Source of the DNA: Cytospora piceicola
Taxonomy: Eukaryota; Ascomycota; Sordariomycetes; Diaporthales; Cytosporaceae
Assembly: GCA_023375675.1 (NCBI GenBank)
Contig: JALQBC010000006.1
Span: 1,054,001 to 1,118,000 of the forward strand
Length of the DNA stretch: 64,000 nt
Reading direction: 5' to 3'
Shown here: positions 11,645 to 23,100 of the stretch, one piece after another
How the letters are laid out: every line of letters begins with the position of its first letter
Position numbering within the stretch: position 1 is the stretch's first letter
Translations under genes and position numbers: made by a program
Notes under the pieces: generated by a model
The model's database searches: none
The model's input: the letters and a program-made list of their open reading frames with translations, nothing else
What the model was told of the DNA's origin: nothing

Positions 11645-13198
11645 ATGCCTCCCCCCGAGATGAAGCAGGCCAAATCTTGGCAAAACAAGATGGAGGGGGT
11701 AAGTAAATCAAACCCTCTGTTTTCTTTCCTGTTCGCGCCCACTGCCCCTCAACCCTGATGCAACTAACACCCAGAGCAGCCCCTCCTTGGGCTAGAGGAG
11801 CTCGGGGTCCTCGATGCTGACATGGCGGATGAGATCCGCAACATCGTCGCCGAGGGGATCGCCGACAAGTTTGAGGAGCGGTACCGGACCTTCCCCGGTG
11901 AGAGGAAGGGGGTGCAGATCCGCAGGGACAGAGTCCCTGCCAAGTGTGTCCTGAAGAAGAGCTTTGATGCTCATGCGAAGGCTATTAGAGAGGATACGTG
12001 AGTCTGCCATCTTCTTATCTTCATCCTCATACCATTATTGCCCTCTGCCACGAGTTTTGAAGATGACCTCACCTTTCGCTCCCCTCCCACTCCAAGCCAC
12101 CCTTTGATGCCCAACTGCCTTCACTGTGAAGGGCACTCGAAATGGAAACCGCCTGCAGGGAGAGCCTTCGAGGCTTCGCCTCCCTCGCACGCAGGCATTC
12201 TGACTTCTGACGACTTCACAGACTTCCCGCACCCATCGCCATGGCCAGAACATATGGCAACATGCAGTGAGTACTTCCCCTCTCCCTTTGCTGCCCACGC
12301 GGTTAACCCCAGGCAAATTCCCTACATCCTCAAACGTGTGACTGACAAAGGAACGCAACCAGGCCACCCTCAAAGCCTCGTGAGACTCGTAGCCGCCAAG
12401 CCACCGGCCCTCCTTCTCGAGACGCCGCCAAGGGGCAGTCAGTCCTCCCCAAGGGCTCGTGGTACCGCAAGCCCGAGGCCGCCCCAGACACGAAGGCTCC
12501 TTCTGGCAAGAAGTCGTCGCCCGAGAAGTCCGCCGCGATCCGCAATGCGGCTCCGACCGGCCAGAAGGCGTCCTCCTCTTCCAGCAAGGCGACGTCTCCT
12601 GGCAAGCTGCACAAGCACTGGCAGTAAGTTCCCGCTCCCCACCAGGATCCCTTGCATCTTGACCATCTTGATCCCTCCCCACGACTGACACAAGCGGCGA
12701 AACTTACAGGACCGGCTTGACTTCGAACACCGATCAGGCCTGGCTCGACATCTATGACAACCCTTCCGCAGTCTTGAACAAGCTGCCCAGCTCCGATGGC
12801 TCTCACAAGGCGCAGGTGGACGCGGCCGCGGCCAACCAGAGTCTGCCGAGCCACGTCCCGACCGAGAAGCCCCCCGCCCAGTCCAGCCAGAACGTGACTG
12901 CTAAGGACACGGCTGCGGGTCTGAAGGGCGCATCTTCTGCCAAAGCCACCGCCACCGCCACTGCCTTCAAGGACGATGTGGACGACAAGAAGGACGTCGT
13001 TGCCACCATGTTGGATGATAAGTCTGCTGAGGGAAATGTTGATGGAATGGCGACCAAGTCTGAGGAGCAGAGTACCGAGTAGGTCTCGACTTGTTTCTTC
13101 CATCCGATGGGCCCACAACTTACTGATATGCTTTTATCCATAGTGCCTCGAAGCCCACCATCGACTTCGGCGAAGACCTGATCTGGCTCGGCGATTAG
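11645..13198 (+). CDS. Hypothetical protein, six exons
   Basis: Exons 11645-11698, 11777-11997, 12224-12268, 12363-12623, 12710-13078 and 13144-13198 join in frame to give 334 residues; every intron has a GT donor, an AG acceptor and matching phase. The N-terminus is MPPPEMKQAKSWQNKMEG. Residues about 20-90 are a charged helical region (ADMADEIRNIVAEGIADKF, then an Arg/Lys stretch) that may be a small folded domain. The middle is basic and Ser/Lys-rich (KKSSPEKSAAIR, KASSSSSKATSPGKLHKHW). The C-terminal half is Ala/Asp/Ser-rich and probably disordered, ending DFGEDLIWLGD, an acidic-aromatic tail that could be a binding peptide. I do not recognise the family. Confidence 0.7.
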
Positions 13199-15029
13199 AC
13201 GACGGCCCTCGACAACCTTTCTACCGAATTAGCCCTTGGTTCTTTAACATATGTACCATAATATCGACACCTCTGGGCTATTCCAAGATGGAACCATGGC
13301 CCAGCGATTTGTTTCGATGCCATTCTCGGAGTTGCTGATGAGACTTTGCCAAGATAACGATGGGATAGGGCTTCAGCAATGACGGAACGCACTTTGACGA
13401 TGTTTGTGACGAAGGAATGAGCTTGTTTGTAGGGGATTATCCGATAATGGATCAGTAATACTCTGATTTGGCTTCGACTGTGCCCACGACTACTGTGGTT
13501 GGAGATATGGCCGGTGCTCTGACCATTCCGTTCAATTCTGGTCAGTCTGCGTCTGAAAGCCAACTTAAAGCACAATGACAGGTGGTATAAGAAGACATGT
13601 TATGAGTACCCCATCATCATCTCTGGCCCCCGTGACCATGCATGCACCCATAGCTCGTTTGCGACCAACTAACGCCCTCCGCCGTTCACCACCAACGCCA
13701 CCACACACGGAATTCTTACCGGCCTGTCACGTGTCTCTTCTATCTCATTAAGTTTATGAGTTGGCCTTTTGCTCCTTGTCGGCTTCTGTGGTACTTGGAA
13801 GGAACGTTCGAGTTTATTTACGGTGTACATACGAACAAGTTTACTACGGTAAACGTACTGGAGATCTCTTGTCCACAACATCAATATACTACCTAAAACG
13901 GGCTGGCCCCGTCACTCAATCATCTTCTATTTGATTTCACTTCCTGCTGGTCGGACACCCCGGGGTTCTTCATGTCCTTCGTGCTCTTTGGCGTTGTTCC
14001 GCTATCTATCACAGTACGCATAGGAGAAGGCCACGGCAGTATTGTCGGTATTGTAACATTACTCTCCTTGGTATTTGAGTGCAAAGACCATTCTTCTACT
14101 TGACACTATCCATATGCGCGGGTTCTCTGGCGACTCCACAAGTCGTTACGGGCGAGGGCAAATGTATCGGATACCAGAAGATCTACGCTTTTTGCTTGAA
14201 ATCGACTCCTATCTAGAGGATTTCTCCAACTGCCTCCAGCAAGCTAGCCTTGACAGATTATCTCGAGGAATCTCCATATTACTCGCGATAGTAGGACTGT
14301 TTTTTCTTCTAGTGTCAGAGGAGAAAAAGGAGAAAGACAAAACCACAAGGTGTCTGGCACTTCTGTACAAGACGGTCCGGCTTCACATCAGGTCGACGTA
14401 ACAATAGTTTGGGGGGCTTGAAACAACTCGGAAAATTACCATCTTACCAATTTTTCTCTCACCACATTATCAATGCCCTGAAATGATGAATAAGGCATGT
14501 GCCACGGGAAGTAGTCAGTATAGGCGCGAATCAACAGTTGGGTTCTGGCTATTCGATATGGGCTTGAGTAGTATGTCGATTGCCCGCGAATATTGGTTGT
14601 TTACGGCTTGGAAAATATTCCCAGATAGGCTCATGTGTCCTCTCTTCTCGAATTCGAATTACTAGTCACGAACCCTGCGAATGAGCATTATAATCCCACC
14701 AGAAACCCACCGACCGCACCTTCGCCTAAGAGGTACATCATGTATACATATCGTCTCGGATATTATACATACCGGTATGTCACAGGCAAAGCAAACTACA
14801 TTCATCGGGAAGCTTTCCCTTCACCACGCAGCGTCACTAGGGGGCAATGAATATGATGATATTGAGCTCAATACTACTTGAGTACTTGAGTAGCTATGGG
14901 CCATTCATCATTGCCGTGACGTCTCGCAATTCCCCACGTCCGAGGGAGTCACCGGGGCAGCGTCTGTTCTATGGAGACCTTGCCGCCCCTCCTCCCCCGC
15001 CAGAATCGTTGGAACACCCGGTCCTCCAT
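13199..15029. other. Gene-poor region
   Basis: About 1.8 kb of moderately AT-rich DNA. Small open frames (for example 14075-14401, starting TTG) have no recognisable protein content. Nothing else is supported. Confidence 0.45.
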
Positions 15030-15233
15030 TTATGGGTATGAATCCCTCTTCCCGCAGGAACCACAGATGAGTTGTAGGTTGACTCGGTAGTGGTTGAACA
15101 TCCGGTTACACTGATCGCAGTATTTCTGGACTTCTCCCCGGTCCGGGATTTGGTCCGGCTTCTTGTCGGCCGGCTTCTCTTCAACCGGCTTCTCTCCGGC
15201 CTTCTTCTCTTCAGCTGGCTTCCCTTCGCTCAT
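15030..15233 (-). CDS. 67-residue charged protein with a CxxC-CxxC zinc-ribbon-like tail
   Basis: An intronless frame from the ATG at 15233 encodes 67 residues. Residues 1-40 are Glu/Lys/Pro-rich with repeated units (GEKPVEEKPADKKPD). The tail has KYCDQCNRMF and LICGSCGKR: two CxxC pairs about 16 residues apart, the spacing of a small zinc ribbon. A TATATAAA box lies at 15394-15401, 160 bp upstream on the same strand, which supports a real, probably well-expressed gene. I do not recognise the family. A longer N-terminal extension of the frame to 15410 is likely leader. Function is unknown. Confidence 0.55.
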   Translation of the reverse strand: MSEGKPAEEKKAGEKPVEEKPADKKPDQIPDRGEVQKYCDQCNRMFNHYRVNLQLICGSCGKRDSYP

Positions 15234-15393
15234 CTTCTCTTCGTGTTCTCTGCTTGTGGTGTTCTGTATCCCGTGGGGTTGTTTCAAGCTTCTTGATGTT
15301 TGTTTTGGAACTTTGTTGTTCTTTTTGTTCTGGTCTTTGGGTTGGATGTGGGATTGTCCAACTTGAAATCTTCCAGGCCGAACAACCAGCCGG

Positions 15394-15401
15394 TTTATAT
15401 A
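15394..15401 (-). promoter_or_regulatory. TATA box (TATATAAA)
   Basis: On the minus strand the sequence reads CCTATATAAACCGG. It lies 160 bp upstream of the mini-protein ATG at 15233, a suitable distance for a fungal core promoter with a leader of about 130 bases. Confidence 0.5.
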
Positions 15402-16298
15402 GGCTCTCAATTCACAATGACTTGCCCATCGAGGTTACTGACCCGAACCTCTTCTCTTGGTGACTGCGATGCACACCAGGTTTGTGAATGTCGACTCGGG
15501 CCGAAACCCGTAAAAGAAGTGATGAACTGGAGTGGCCTCAACTGCCTCCTTTTTCTGAGAGACGCTGCGTGACCAACCGTTTATTCAGCGTGCACAGCAG
15601 ACAAATTCAATCTATATCTCTGGATCGGGCGTACAACCAGCGGACAGGCAGTGGCACCTGATCACTTTGCCAAGCTGCTGCTGGTCGTGATACTCCGGCC
15701 TGCGAAACAGAGTCCCGTTCAACAAGTCAGGCGTGTATGTGATGGTCTGACAATATGCCGATGTGAAAGAACCAGAATCACTTGGTTCCGTATGCGAACT
15801 GCCTAGCCAAGATGGGAGCTTAGAGAGGAAGATAAAGAATTTCTGGTTTTGTGTGTCACCTGCAGAATGACCTGCCCATGGAATGTCAGGTCTTGCATTT
15901 ACCCGCATACAAAGGCTATGCGTTATCCTTACTCTGCTGCCCTATATGTCTGGCGTCTCGTTCACTCAGGTCTCAGGCAGGAGAAAGCAGTGGTTTTGGG
16001 TGGAGAAAGGGCCTTGTTCTGGGCTTTGACGAACAAAGCCTCTGGCTGTTGGCTGTTAGCTATTTGTCAAAAAAGTCCGAAAATTCCAGAGAATCTGCAG
16101 TACTGGGCCTTTCCCACTCCGATGCCATCAACAGCTATATATTGGCGGTGTGAGAGCCCACTGAGGCTTTGGTATCTCCAATTCTATACCGATCTCCTAC
16201 CAACATCAAGCCATCATTCTATCATCCATCATCCATCATCCATCATCCACCATCCACCATTCCATCATTCACATTCTTCCCTGTCCCGACCACATGCG
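15402..16298. other. Intergenic region and leader exon of the next gene
   Basis: The end of this stretch is the promoter of the 16420 gene, with TATATA at about 16137-16142 and a leader rich in CATC units. A minus-strand frame at 15612-15908 ending in a CHCLSAGC segment was considered and left uncalled. Confidence 0.4.
16211..16275. repeat. CATC/CCAT microsatellite in the leader
   Basis: The units CATC and ATCCATC repeat imperfectly (ATCATCCATCATCCATC, then CCACCATCCACC). It lies between a likely TATA box and the leader intron, so it is probably transcribed. Confidence 0.6.
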
Positions 16299-16412
16299 GT
16301 AAGTCACATTGCCATGGGCCACTAAACTCCTACTCTTCTTACCCTGCGTCCTCAATAACGAGTGATGAGACACCCATGGCCTGTTGCTGATGCTTTCCCT
16401 TCACCCATGCAG
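16299..16412 (+). other. Probable 5'UTR intron
   Basis: The donor is GCG|GTAAGTCAC and the acceptor CCCATGCAG, 114 bp, ending 7 bases before the ATG at 16420. Its removal would also eliminate an out-of-frame upstream ATG. Confidence 0.5.
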
Positions 16413-16419
16413 AACCAAC

Positions 16420-17040
16420 ATGAGCCCTTGCGACATGGACGCCAACAACAACACCGGTCTTGCCACCGGCAAGGCTACTGACCTTCCCAAGGCGGCCGTG
16501 GCCGGAAAGAACCACGCCGACCTCATCATCGACCAGGTCCTCCAGGAGATGGGCATCGTCCTGGACGAGGAGAAGCGGCAGCTGCTGAAGAGCTCCCCCG
16601 AGAGCGGCACCCCCGTCGAGCAGGTCCGCGAGTGGGCCGCCGCCGTCGCGAGGCACCGCATGGTCAAGTTCTGGTTCGACGGGGACAAGATCACCTGGCG
16701 CGGGTCCGACCTCCACAACTGCATCCTCTACACCCTGGGCGCGAACGGCTACACCTGCCGGCCGGACGTCTCGGCCCACAACCGCTGCAAGCTGTTCGAC
16801 CACCAGTACCTGTCCCCGTCCCTGCGTTGGGAGCTGAACGGCGATGCCGTCCTGCTGGTGCACGTGAGGAAGGCTGCCGCCCGCAAGGGAGCACAGTGGC
16901 GGCGGGAGCAGCCTCGGCCCGAGGCGGGCTATCGCTACCTTTATTTTGTTCGGTATTATGTGCTTGTCTTCCTGAATACCCTGCTGTACAATTTCTTCTA
17001 CACTTGGTACATGCGTGCCCGTATCTGTCCTGGTCACTGA
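16420..17040 (+). CDS. Hypothetical protein with C-terminal hydrophobic segment
   Basis: The ATG at 16420 (CCAACATGA), just after a probable leader intron, opens a 206-residue frame. Another ATG five codons on (MDANNN) is possible. The first 165 residues are GC-rich in codon use, with a helical region (DLIIDQVLQEMGIVLDEEKR), a VREWAAAVARHRMVKFWFD stretch, and three to four cysteines. Residues about 170-197 are strongly hydrophobic and aromatic (RYLYFVRYYVLVFLNTLL then YNFFYTWYM), suggesting a tail anchor. Codon use becomes more AT-rich there, so the end of the frame may not be exactly right. No family is recognised. Confidence 0.6.
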   Translation: MSPCDMDANNNTGLATGKATDLPKAAVAGKNHADLIIDQVLQEMGIVLDEEKRQLLKSSPESGTPVEQVREWAAAVARHRMVKFWFDGDKITWRGSDLHNCILYTLGANGYTCRPDVSAHNRCKLFDHQYLSPSLRWELNGDAVLLVHVRKAAARKGAQWRREQPRPEAGYRYLYFVRYYVLVFLNTLLYNFFYTWYMRARICPGH

Positions 17041-18084
17041 AAAGTCATGGCCATGCGGACCGCCTTCTGCTGATGCTCTGACCATCACCTTCGATGCCAC
17101 ATCCTGTGTATTATGGTGGTGTGCCTTGAGCCGACTTCATCAACAACACAGAAGATACCAAGTCCGGGACAGGAGTTATCAAGGTCGGTATGACTTTCTT
17201 ACCTGCTCGCGGACTGCGAATGATGCTCGCGGTACCAATATTGGCACCGGTCTGGTGAGCTGGAGTGCCACAGGACGGGTCAAGAGGGTGGTTTCAGTTG
17301 GTTGAGGGGGCGTTTTTTGTTTTGTTCTTTTTCCATTTTCATCGACGGCCCGGGGATGATAAGGACCGTGGAAAAGGATACGTGAGATGGTTAATAGCAG
17401 CGTTGACCTTGGCTGTGGATGTTGGGAGTTGTCAAGAGATCGCAAACTGAAAATGGAAACAGAGGCAGATGTCATTTTTGTTCTTTACGGTGAGAAGGTA
17501 TTTCACCTTCAGTAATTTGATGTGACAAATAAAGTGCTTTGCAAACAACGTTCCAAAGTAAAAATTGACTGTTGAGTACCTTGCACTTGATGGTTAAGCA
17601 AAATTTTAGATACGTCGAGGGGTAGGTAGTGATAATGGCGAGGCTGACTTCTCAGATGTTGTAATGTACAGCTCTGCCAATAGTAGCCCCGTAGTAACCA
17701 AGAGCGAATGGCTCGATTGGCCCCTCCAAAGGACACTTTCCTGCCCTTAAGACAGGAACTGGGATTGAGGCGTGAAGGGTTGGGTCCAGCCTGCTTTCAC
17801 TGCAATGTTAGACCCGTCGAGGAGTGATGCCCCTCAAAAACAGAAAACAGCAGGGGTTCATACACGTTCAAACTTTACAGGGGGACTGCTGACGGACAGC
17901 CAGTCGGGTAATTTACAGCGGACCCCTGCACCCCGGATTTAACTTGCCGGCCCCAACCGCTGCCCCCGGCAACTGAAAATGTTCCCCGGCTCTAAACTTC
18001 AAGCCGGAGCTCAATGCTATTAACCGTACTCACCCACCTTCCCATATTAGCTGTCTACCTGGTTGTCCATTATACACCACAACC
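17041..18084. other. Intergenic region
   Basis: About 1 kb with the promoter of atp12 at its right end (CCTGCACCCC and GCCGGCCCC clusters near 17925-17970). No gene or clear repeat is seen. Confidence 0.45.
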
Positions 18085-19327
18085 ATGAAGGCCGCAACAA
18101 GAATCACGAGGCAGGCCCTCCCAAGGCTCTCTCTCTCCAGCAGGCCAACCTCCGTGGCCATTCCTCCCATCACCAGCAGGGCAATCCACTCATCGTCTTC
18201 CACCCCGGCCGATGTCGCACCCTTCTACTCGACCGGCCCCCCACCAGAACCCCCCCAGCCAGCGGTAGAACACCCATATGCCAAGATCGAGAGGAGGAGG
18301 AGGCAGGCAGAGCTCCTGAAGAATGCGAAGGAGCTCCGGGACGTCGAGAGCGGGAAGAGCTCCGGCAAGCTGTTGAGGAAGCGCTTCTGGAAGGATGTCC
18401 ACATCAAGGAGGTCAATGGTACGCAGCCAACTCACCACTGCCCGCCCCCGCTCAGAGTCAAGGCCACATACAACTAACACCAGACAAACAAACACAGGCT
18501 CCTACCAGATCCACCTCGACACCCGACCCCTCCGGCACCCCGGCTCCAGGGAGATCATCAACGTCCCCCTCACCAAGCCGTACCTCGCGCACGCCCTCGC
18601 CCTGGAGTGGGACCTCATCACGTCGGCCCAGCAGGCCACCAAGCAGCACCTCATCCCCCTGACGTCCACCATCTGCCGGGCCCTCGACATCGCCGCCGAC
18701 GACGCCGCCCACCAGGCCGCCCCCGGCACCTGGGCCCCGCCCATCCGCGGCACCATCGCCACCGTGCTCCTCCGCTACCTCGACACCGACTCCCTCCTCT
18801 GCTGGGCCCCGCCCCCGCTCGACCCCCCCGCCCCCGGCGAGCCCACCCTGAGGGAGCTGCAGGAGCGCGCCGCCGGCGAGGTCATCGGGTACCTGAGCAC
18901 GCACGTCTGGCCCGGCATAGAGATCGAGCCCGTCCTGGACGAGGGGTCCATCATGCCCAAGGGACAGAAGGATGGCGTGCGGGAGGTCATCCAGGGCTGG
19001 ATCATGGGGCTTGACACGTGGGAGCTGGTCGGGCTGGAGAGGGCGACGCTGGCCGGGAAGAGCCTGTTGGGCGCTGCAAGGCTTGTGGTGGAGTGGAGTG
19101 AGGGTGCTGCCGGGCGCCCTGGCAGGGAGCTCGCCGCAACAAACGGAAAAGGAGAGGGCAGGCAGAGGTTCGGCATCGAGGAGGCAGCCAAGGCGGCGAC
19201 TTTGGAGGTAGATTTCCAGACACGCAAGTGGGGAGAGGTAGAGGATACCCATGATGTGGAGAAGGAGGATGTGCGTCGGCAGCTGGGAAGTGTTGTGCTG
19301 CTTATCTCTGGGACAGAGTCCTGGTAG
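18085..19327 (+). CDS. atp12: Mitochondrial F1-ATPase assembly chaperone Atp12
   Basis: Exons 18085-18418 and 18498-19327 (79-bp intron, GTACGC donor) give 387 residues. The N-terminus is an Arg/Ser-rich, acid-poor mitochondrial presequence (MKAATRITRQALPRLSLSSR), with a likely cleavage region around SRAIHSSSS. The core opens with RFWKDVHIKEVNGSYQIHLD and LDTRPLR, continues with PYLAHALALEWD, and has the MPLTS-like LIPLTS segment and the RYLDTDSLLCW motif typical of the Atp12 family. Atp12 binds free F1 alpha subunits in the matrix before assembly with beta. A Gly/Glu-rich insertion near residues 315-330 is variable. Transcription is convergent with the minus-strand dioxygenase gene. Confidence 0.93.
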
Positions 19328-19930
19328 ACTGTTTGCAATAATAACAAGATATGACACATCAAAGCTCTTCCTTCCAGTCTGGGTGGGCACTTTTACCAAG
19401 ATTGGACAGCAGCAGGATCACCTGCCGGTAGTACTGATCTAGATGGAAGACGAGCCGTGATTTCGTGAGCTATTAGTTTTGTATTGGTGCTGAAACCTGC
19501 GTTCTATGAAGAGCTATCGAGAACCTCCGCACTCCCAAGACAGACGATGTCTTGAGGGGTCGAAATTGAAGCAGCGTGAGTATTGTTCGACCCAAAATTG
19601 CAAAATCTGAAAACGCCATCGATAAACCCCCACACCTCTTGAGATAGTTGTGGGCTTTGCAAGGGATCGCATACCAAGCCAGGTGCTGTACCTGATGCCC
19701 AGGCCAGGTGTAGAAAGCAAAAAGCAAGCCAGAAAGCGTCATCATACTGCTGGAGATGACAAAAACATGTCCCTTGTGAGCCCGCCCCCTGTCATGTCGA
19801 CAAACACCCTTTATATCGACCATGTCATGTTGCAAAAATTCCATGTCGACAAACTTCTTTCATGTCGATGGCCATCCTCATGTTGTCAAGAACTTTCGTG
19901 TCGAGGACCACCCCTCTCCAGAGAGAAGGC
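19328..19930. other. Convergent intergenic region
   Basis: This is the 3' space between atp12 and the minus-strand AlkB-like gene. The word CATGTCGA(C/T) recurs between about 19790 and 19870 (for example CATGTCGACAAAC), giving a local low-order repeat. No gene is supported. Confidence 0.4.
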
Positions 19931-22435
19931 CTAAGCTTCATCACGAGCGGTGCTGCCATACACGTAGTCCTTTGCTCGGTCTGGGATTCTTCCACTGGCC
20001 TCCATCTCCTCGATGGTGGTGCCGAGCTTGGCGGCACGCTTCGGATTCTTGTAGTATCCGATATCGATGGTGCGACTTGTCATCGCATACCGGCGCGTGC
20101 CGCTGGCATCCACATGGTGCTGAATCAGTGTCAGAATATAGTCCCTCAAAAAGGGGTAAGTGAATAACTCACCTCTGCAAGAGCCTGAAGACGAGTATCA
20201 CACATGGTAACGACATCACCGTGCTGCAGATGCAAATCAAGGATCGTCTCTTTTTTGTTCGCTTTCAGGCGGAGTCCCATCCTGCCAGTTGATCCTAGGG
20301 AGGCTGTGCTGATCAAACCTGTCAACTGGTCCTCGCCATCGTCATGCCACTTTTTAATTTGAACAGGTTAGCTTTTCAGGCCAATATGTCAACAATATTG
20401 GGCTTCGACTTACGCTAATGCTGTCCGTCTCCCTGTATGCCAGTGCGAGGAGCTCGTTGTAGGGCTTGTATTGCTCCATGAGGGTAGATCCATCAACCAG
20501 AGTGTATTGCTCCCTCTCTGCAATCATTTGTGAACGTTCTAGAGCTCGTTGGCCGACATCTGCCAGCATTGCAAGTGACCTAAGGACCACTTCAGGAGAC
20601 TTCGAGAATGAGACGGTGGGAATAGGTCTGACACCAAACTCATATTGAACACCCTATAATCTGTCAGTCTATTCCTATGCTACAAGTGTAAGGGAGAGGG
20701 CCACAACGTACGAAATTGCTCTGATAATGACGGCTCAACACCTCATTGACGCCTGTACTGTGTTAATATTGAATTATATTTCTCTGTTGCCTTGCTGGAG
20801 CACTTACTGTCTGGACAGCGAGCAGGGTTCCGCCGGAACTCCATGTTTGCACCTTCCTCCTGGAGAAGTTTCAAGAGCTTGTCCGCCCCACAAGGGGTCG
20901 ACTTCATTTCGTCGGTAGGGCGCTCATGGACAACAGCACCGATAAGCTCGCCCTTCCCGTTATTGATCATATAGACAATCAAGAGCTTCGCATGGGCATC
21001 TGCCGGCTCCACGAACTTGGTAACATACGCCTCGTCGATTTTGATCGTGGCGCCGTCGAAATCTTTGACGCTGTTCCTGTACTTTTTGACATCCTTCTCG
21101 GTCTCATCTTTGATGTTGGCCATGGGGTATGGAAGTGGCGTGGCATGTTGACGGAAGCCACAGTTCTTGCACTCCTGTCTATCCCAGAACACCTGGGAAT
21201 TGCAGCACCTGCAGGTAGGACAGGTGAATCCCCCCCGGATTTCCTTCTCAGTGCCGTAGAATGTTTTCCCATTTTTATCTCTGAAAGTCGATAAGGGCTG
21301 GAACATTTGGTGAATTTGGTCCGGGAGATCTTTCATGTTTCCATTGAAACATTCGTCCTTGTTCAGGAAGCCCTTGGCATACCGAAGGCCTTCCCCGTCG
21401 TCACCAGTTTGAGAAAGAAGTTTACCATGGACCTTGAAGAACTGGTCGCAGTTTTGAAGACACACCCAGGGAGCATTCTCAAACACCTTCGGAGTGCTTT
21501 GGTCGCACTCTGTGCATACAGCACTCTCAAGCTGGTGAGGGTGTTCAGCCTGGGCGGTGGCAATGTCATCGGCGCTTGGGTCGGCTTGAGAAGTGAAGCC
21601 GTCCTGGGCGGTAGTGTCATGGATGCCATCTGTATCATCCCAGTACCAGGGCTTGAGGTCCGTTCTGATTGTGTGTAGCTTGATCTTCCATACCGGGTAT
21701 GGCGCTTTGATACCTTGGGGCTGAACCATCTCTTTCCATACGTCGATGACTCTGAATGTGCCCAGTTCCACGAAGGAGGCCTTCTGTGGCACGAGTGAGC
21801 CGAAGTTGAGGTCGTTGAAGTTCGGGTGTTCTTTGCCTACAAAGCTCCAAGTTAATATCTGTTACTGTAATCAAGGCAGGGAGATGAGTACTAACCAATG
21901 ATAACACTAACCGCCAAGCCGATAGCGTTCTGAATCCCCTTGAGGTACAAAGGGTCATTGTTGTTGCGGTTTCCGACCTTCAGATTTCGGCAGCCGCCGC
22001 TAGAATGGTTGTCAGTTCTAGACGTTACAAGAGTCAACATTGCAGTAGAACGTACACGCATGTAATAAGCACATTTCGGTCCAGAATGTCCCGTGGCTCA
22101 CAATACTTGCTGATATAGAGGCCGCGTGCGACGCCATCATGGCTATGCATCCCGCCTTGATAGGCTCTGAAGTAAGGCTGTGCCTCACACAAGTCGCGGC
22201 GTCCGGTCGCCCACACAGGGCCATGTCCACAGACAAGTGTTGCAGATGCAGGCTGGGTTGTGGCTGGTGTGCTGTCAGAAGTCGCTATGACGTCGGGGAC
22301 AGTTGCAGCAGCGTCATCTCCATCATCGTGATCAGAGCCAGCGTGAATACGCTTGTTGTCTCTCTCGACGGGGGAAGGGTCGATGGCGTGGGACCGCTTC
22401 TTAGAGACAGAAGGCGGCGCCATGGTAGTATTCAT
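19931..22435 (-). CDS. Multidomain AlkB-like 2-oxoglutarate/Fe(II) dioxygenase with Cys clusters
   Basis: Seven exons on the minus strand, 22435-22056, 21999-21896, 21836-20808, 20752-20712, 20653-20414, 20349-20173 and 20119-19931, join in frame to 719 residues. Residues 1-45 are basic and disordered (KKRSHAIDPSPVERDNKR), a likely nuclear signal. Residues about 65-215 form a globular domain starting CGHGPVWATGRRDLC. Two Cys clusters follow: CTEC...CLQNC (269-291) and CPTCRCC...CKNC (367-387). The C-terminal core shows AlkB-type residues: WHDD (His600, Asp602), LQHGDVVTM, His658/659, then GTRRYAMTSRTI with Arg667/Arg673. It should oxidise, probably demethylate, a nucleic-acid or protein substrate. 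The family is widespread in Pezizomycotina as an uncharacterised Fe2OG protein. An alternative start is 22423 (ACCATGG). Confidence 0.85.
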
Positions 22436-22574
22436 TGGCTGCTTTGCAGGATGGGTTGGGAACGGAGTAGGTTTGACTATGAGAAAGCTGGAGGTGGAGG
22501 AACATGAATGACTTAGTTGGTTTGTTGATGATGCAGGTGTGGTCGCAAGATGTCGATGTTGGTGGGGTTAGAAG

Positions 22575-23100
22575 TCTGAGAAGGAACGAAGTGTAGTGGG
22601 AGGCCGTAGTGGGAGGCCGAGGAAATACTCTACGGTGATTGGACTTTGAGAAGGAACGAAGTGTAGTGAGAGGCTGCGGAAATACTCTGCGGTGATTGGA
22701 CTCTGAGAAGGAACGAAGTGCAGTGGGAGGCCGCGGAAATACTCTGCGGTGGTCGGAAGTCTGAGAAGGAACGAAGTGTAGTGGGAGGCCGCGGAAGTAC
22801 TTTTCGGCGGTTTGAAGTTTGAGAAGGAACGAAGTGTACTGGGAGGCTGCGGAAATACTCTGCGGCGGTTGGAATTCCAGGAAGGAACGAAGTGTAGTAG
22901 GGGCCGCGGAAATACTCTGCGTCAGAACAACTCTGCGCCGGAAATACTCTACGCCGGAATTACTACAGGGAGGCAGTGGGCAGACAAGGGAAGTGACTGT
23001 CGAGCAGTCAGAGTGACTGAGGGTTGGAAGTCTGGGAAGGACCGAAGTGTAGTGGGGGGCCGTGGAAACATTGAATACTCTGCGCCGGAATCACTGGCGG
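22575..23100. repeat. Degenerate minisatellite, about 58-bp unit
   Basis: The core AAGGAACGAAGTG begins near 22581, 22651, 22708, 22766, 22823 and 22882, so most units are 57-59 bp, and the first is 70 bp because GTAGTGGGAGGCC is duplicated inside it. A last diverged copy (AAGGACCGAAGTG) is near 23037. Each unit also carries a GGAAATACTCTGCGG element. Confidence 0.8.

Noticed and set aside
12035..12691. Long minus-strand frame opposite the six-exon gene
   Set aside because: It is the antisense shadow of GC-rich exons that splice into a coherent plus-strand protein.
15612..15908. 98-codon minus-strand frame ending in a Cys/His motif
   Set aside because: It lacks supporting promoter or splice signals and any repeated family pattern.
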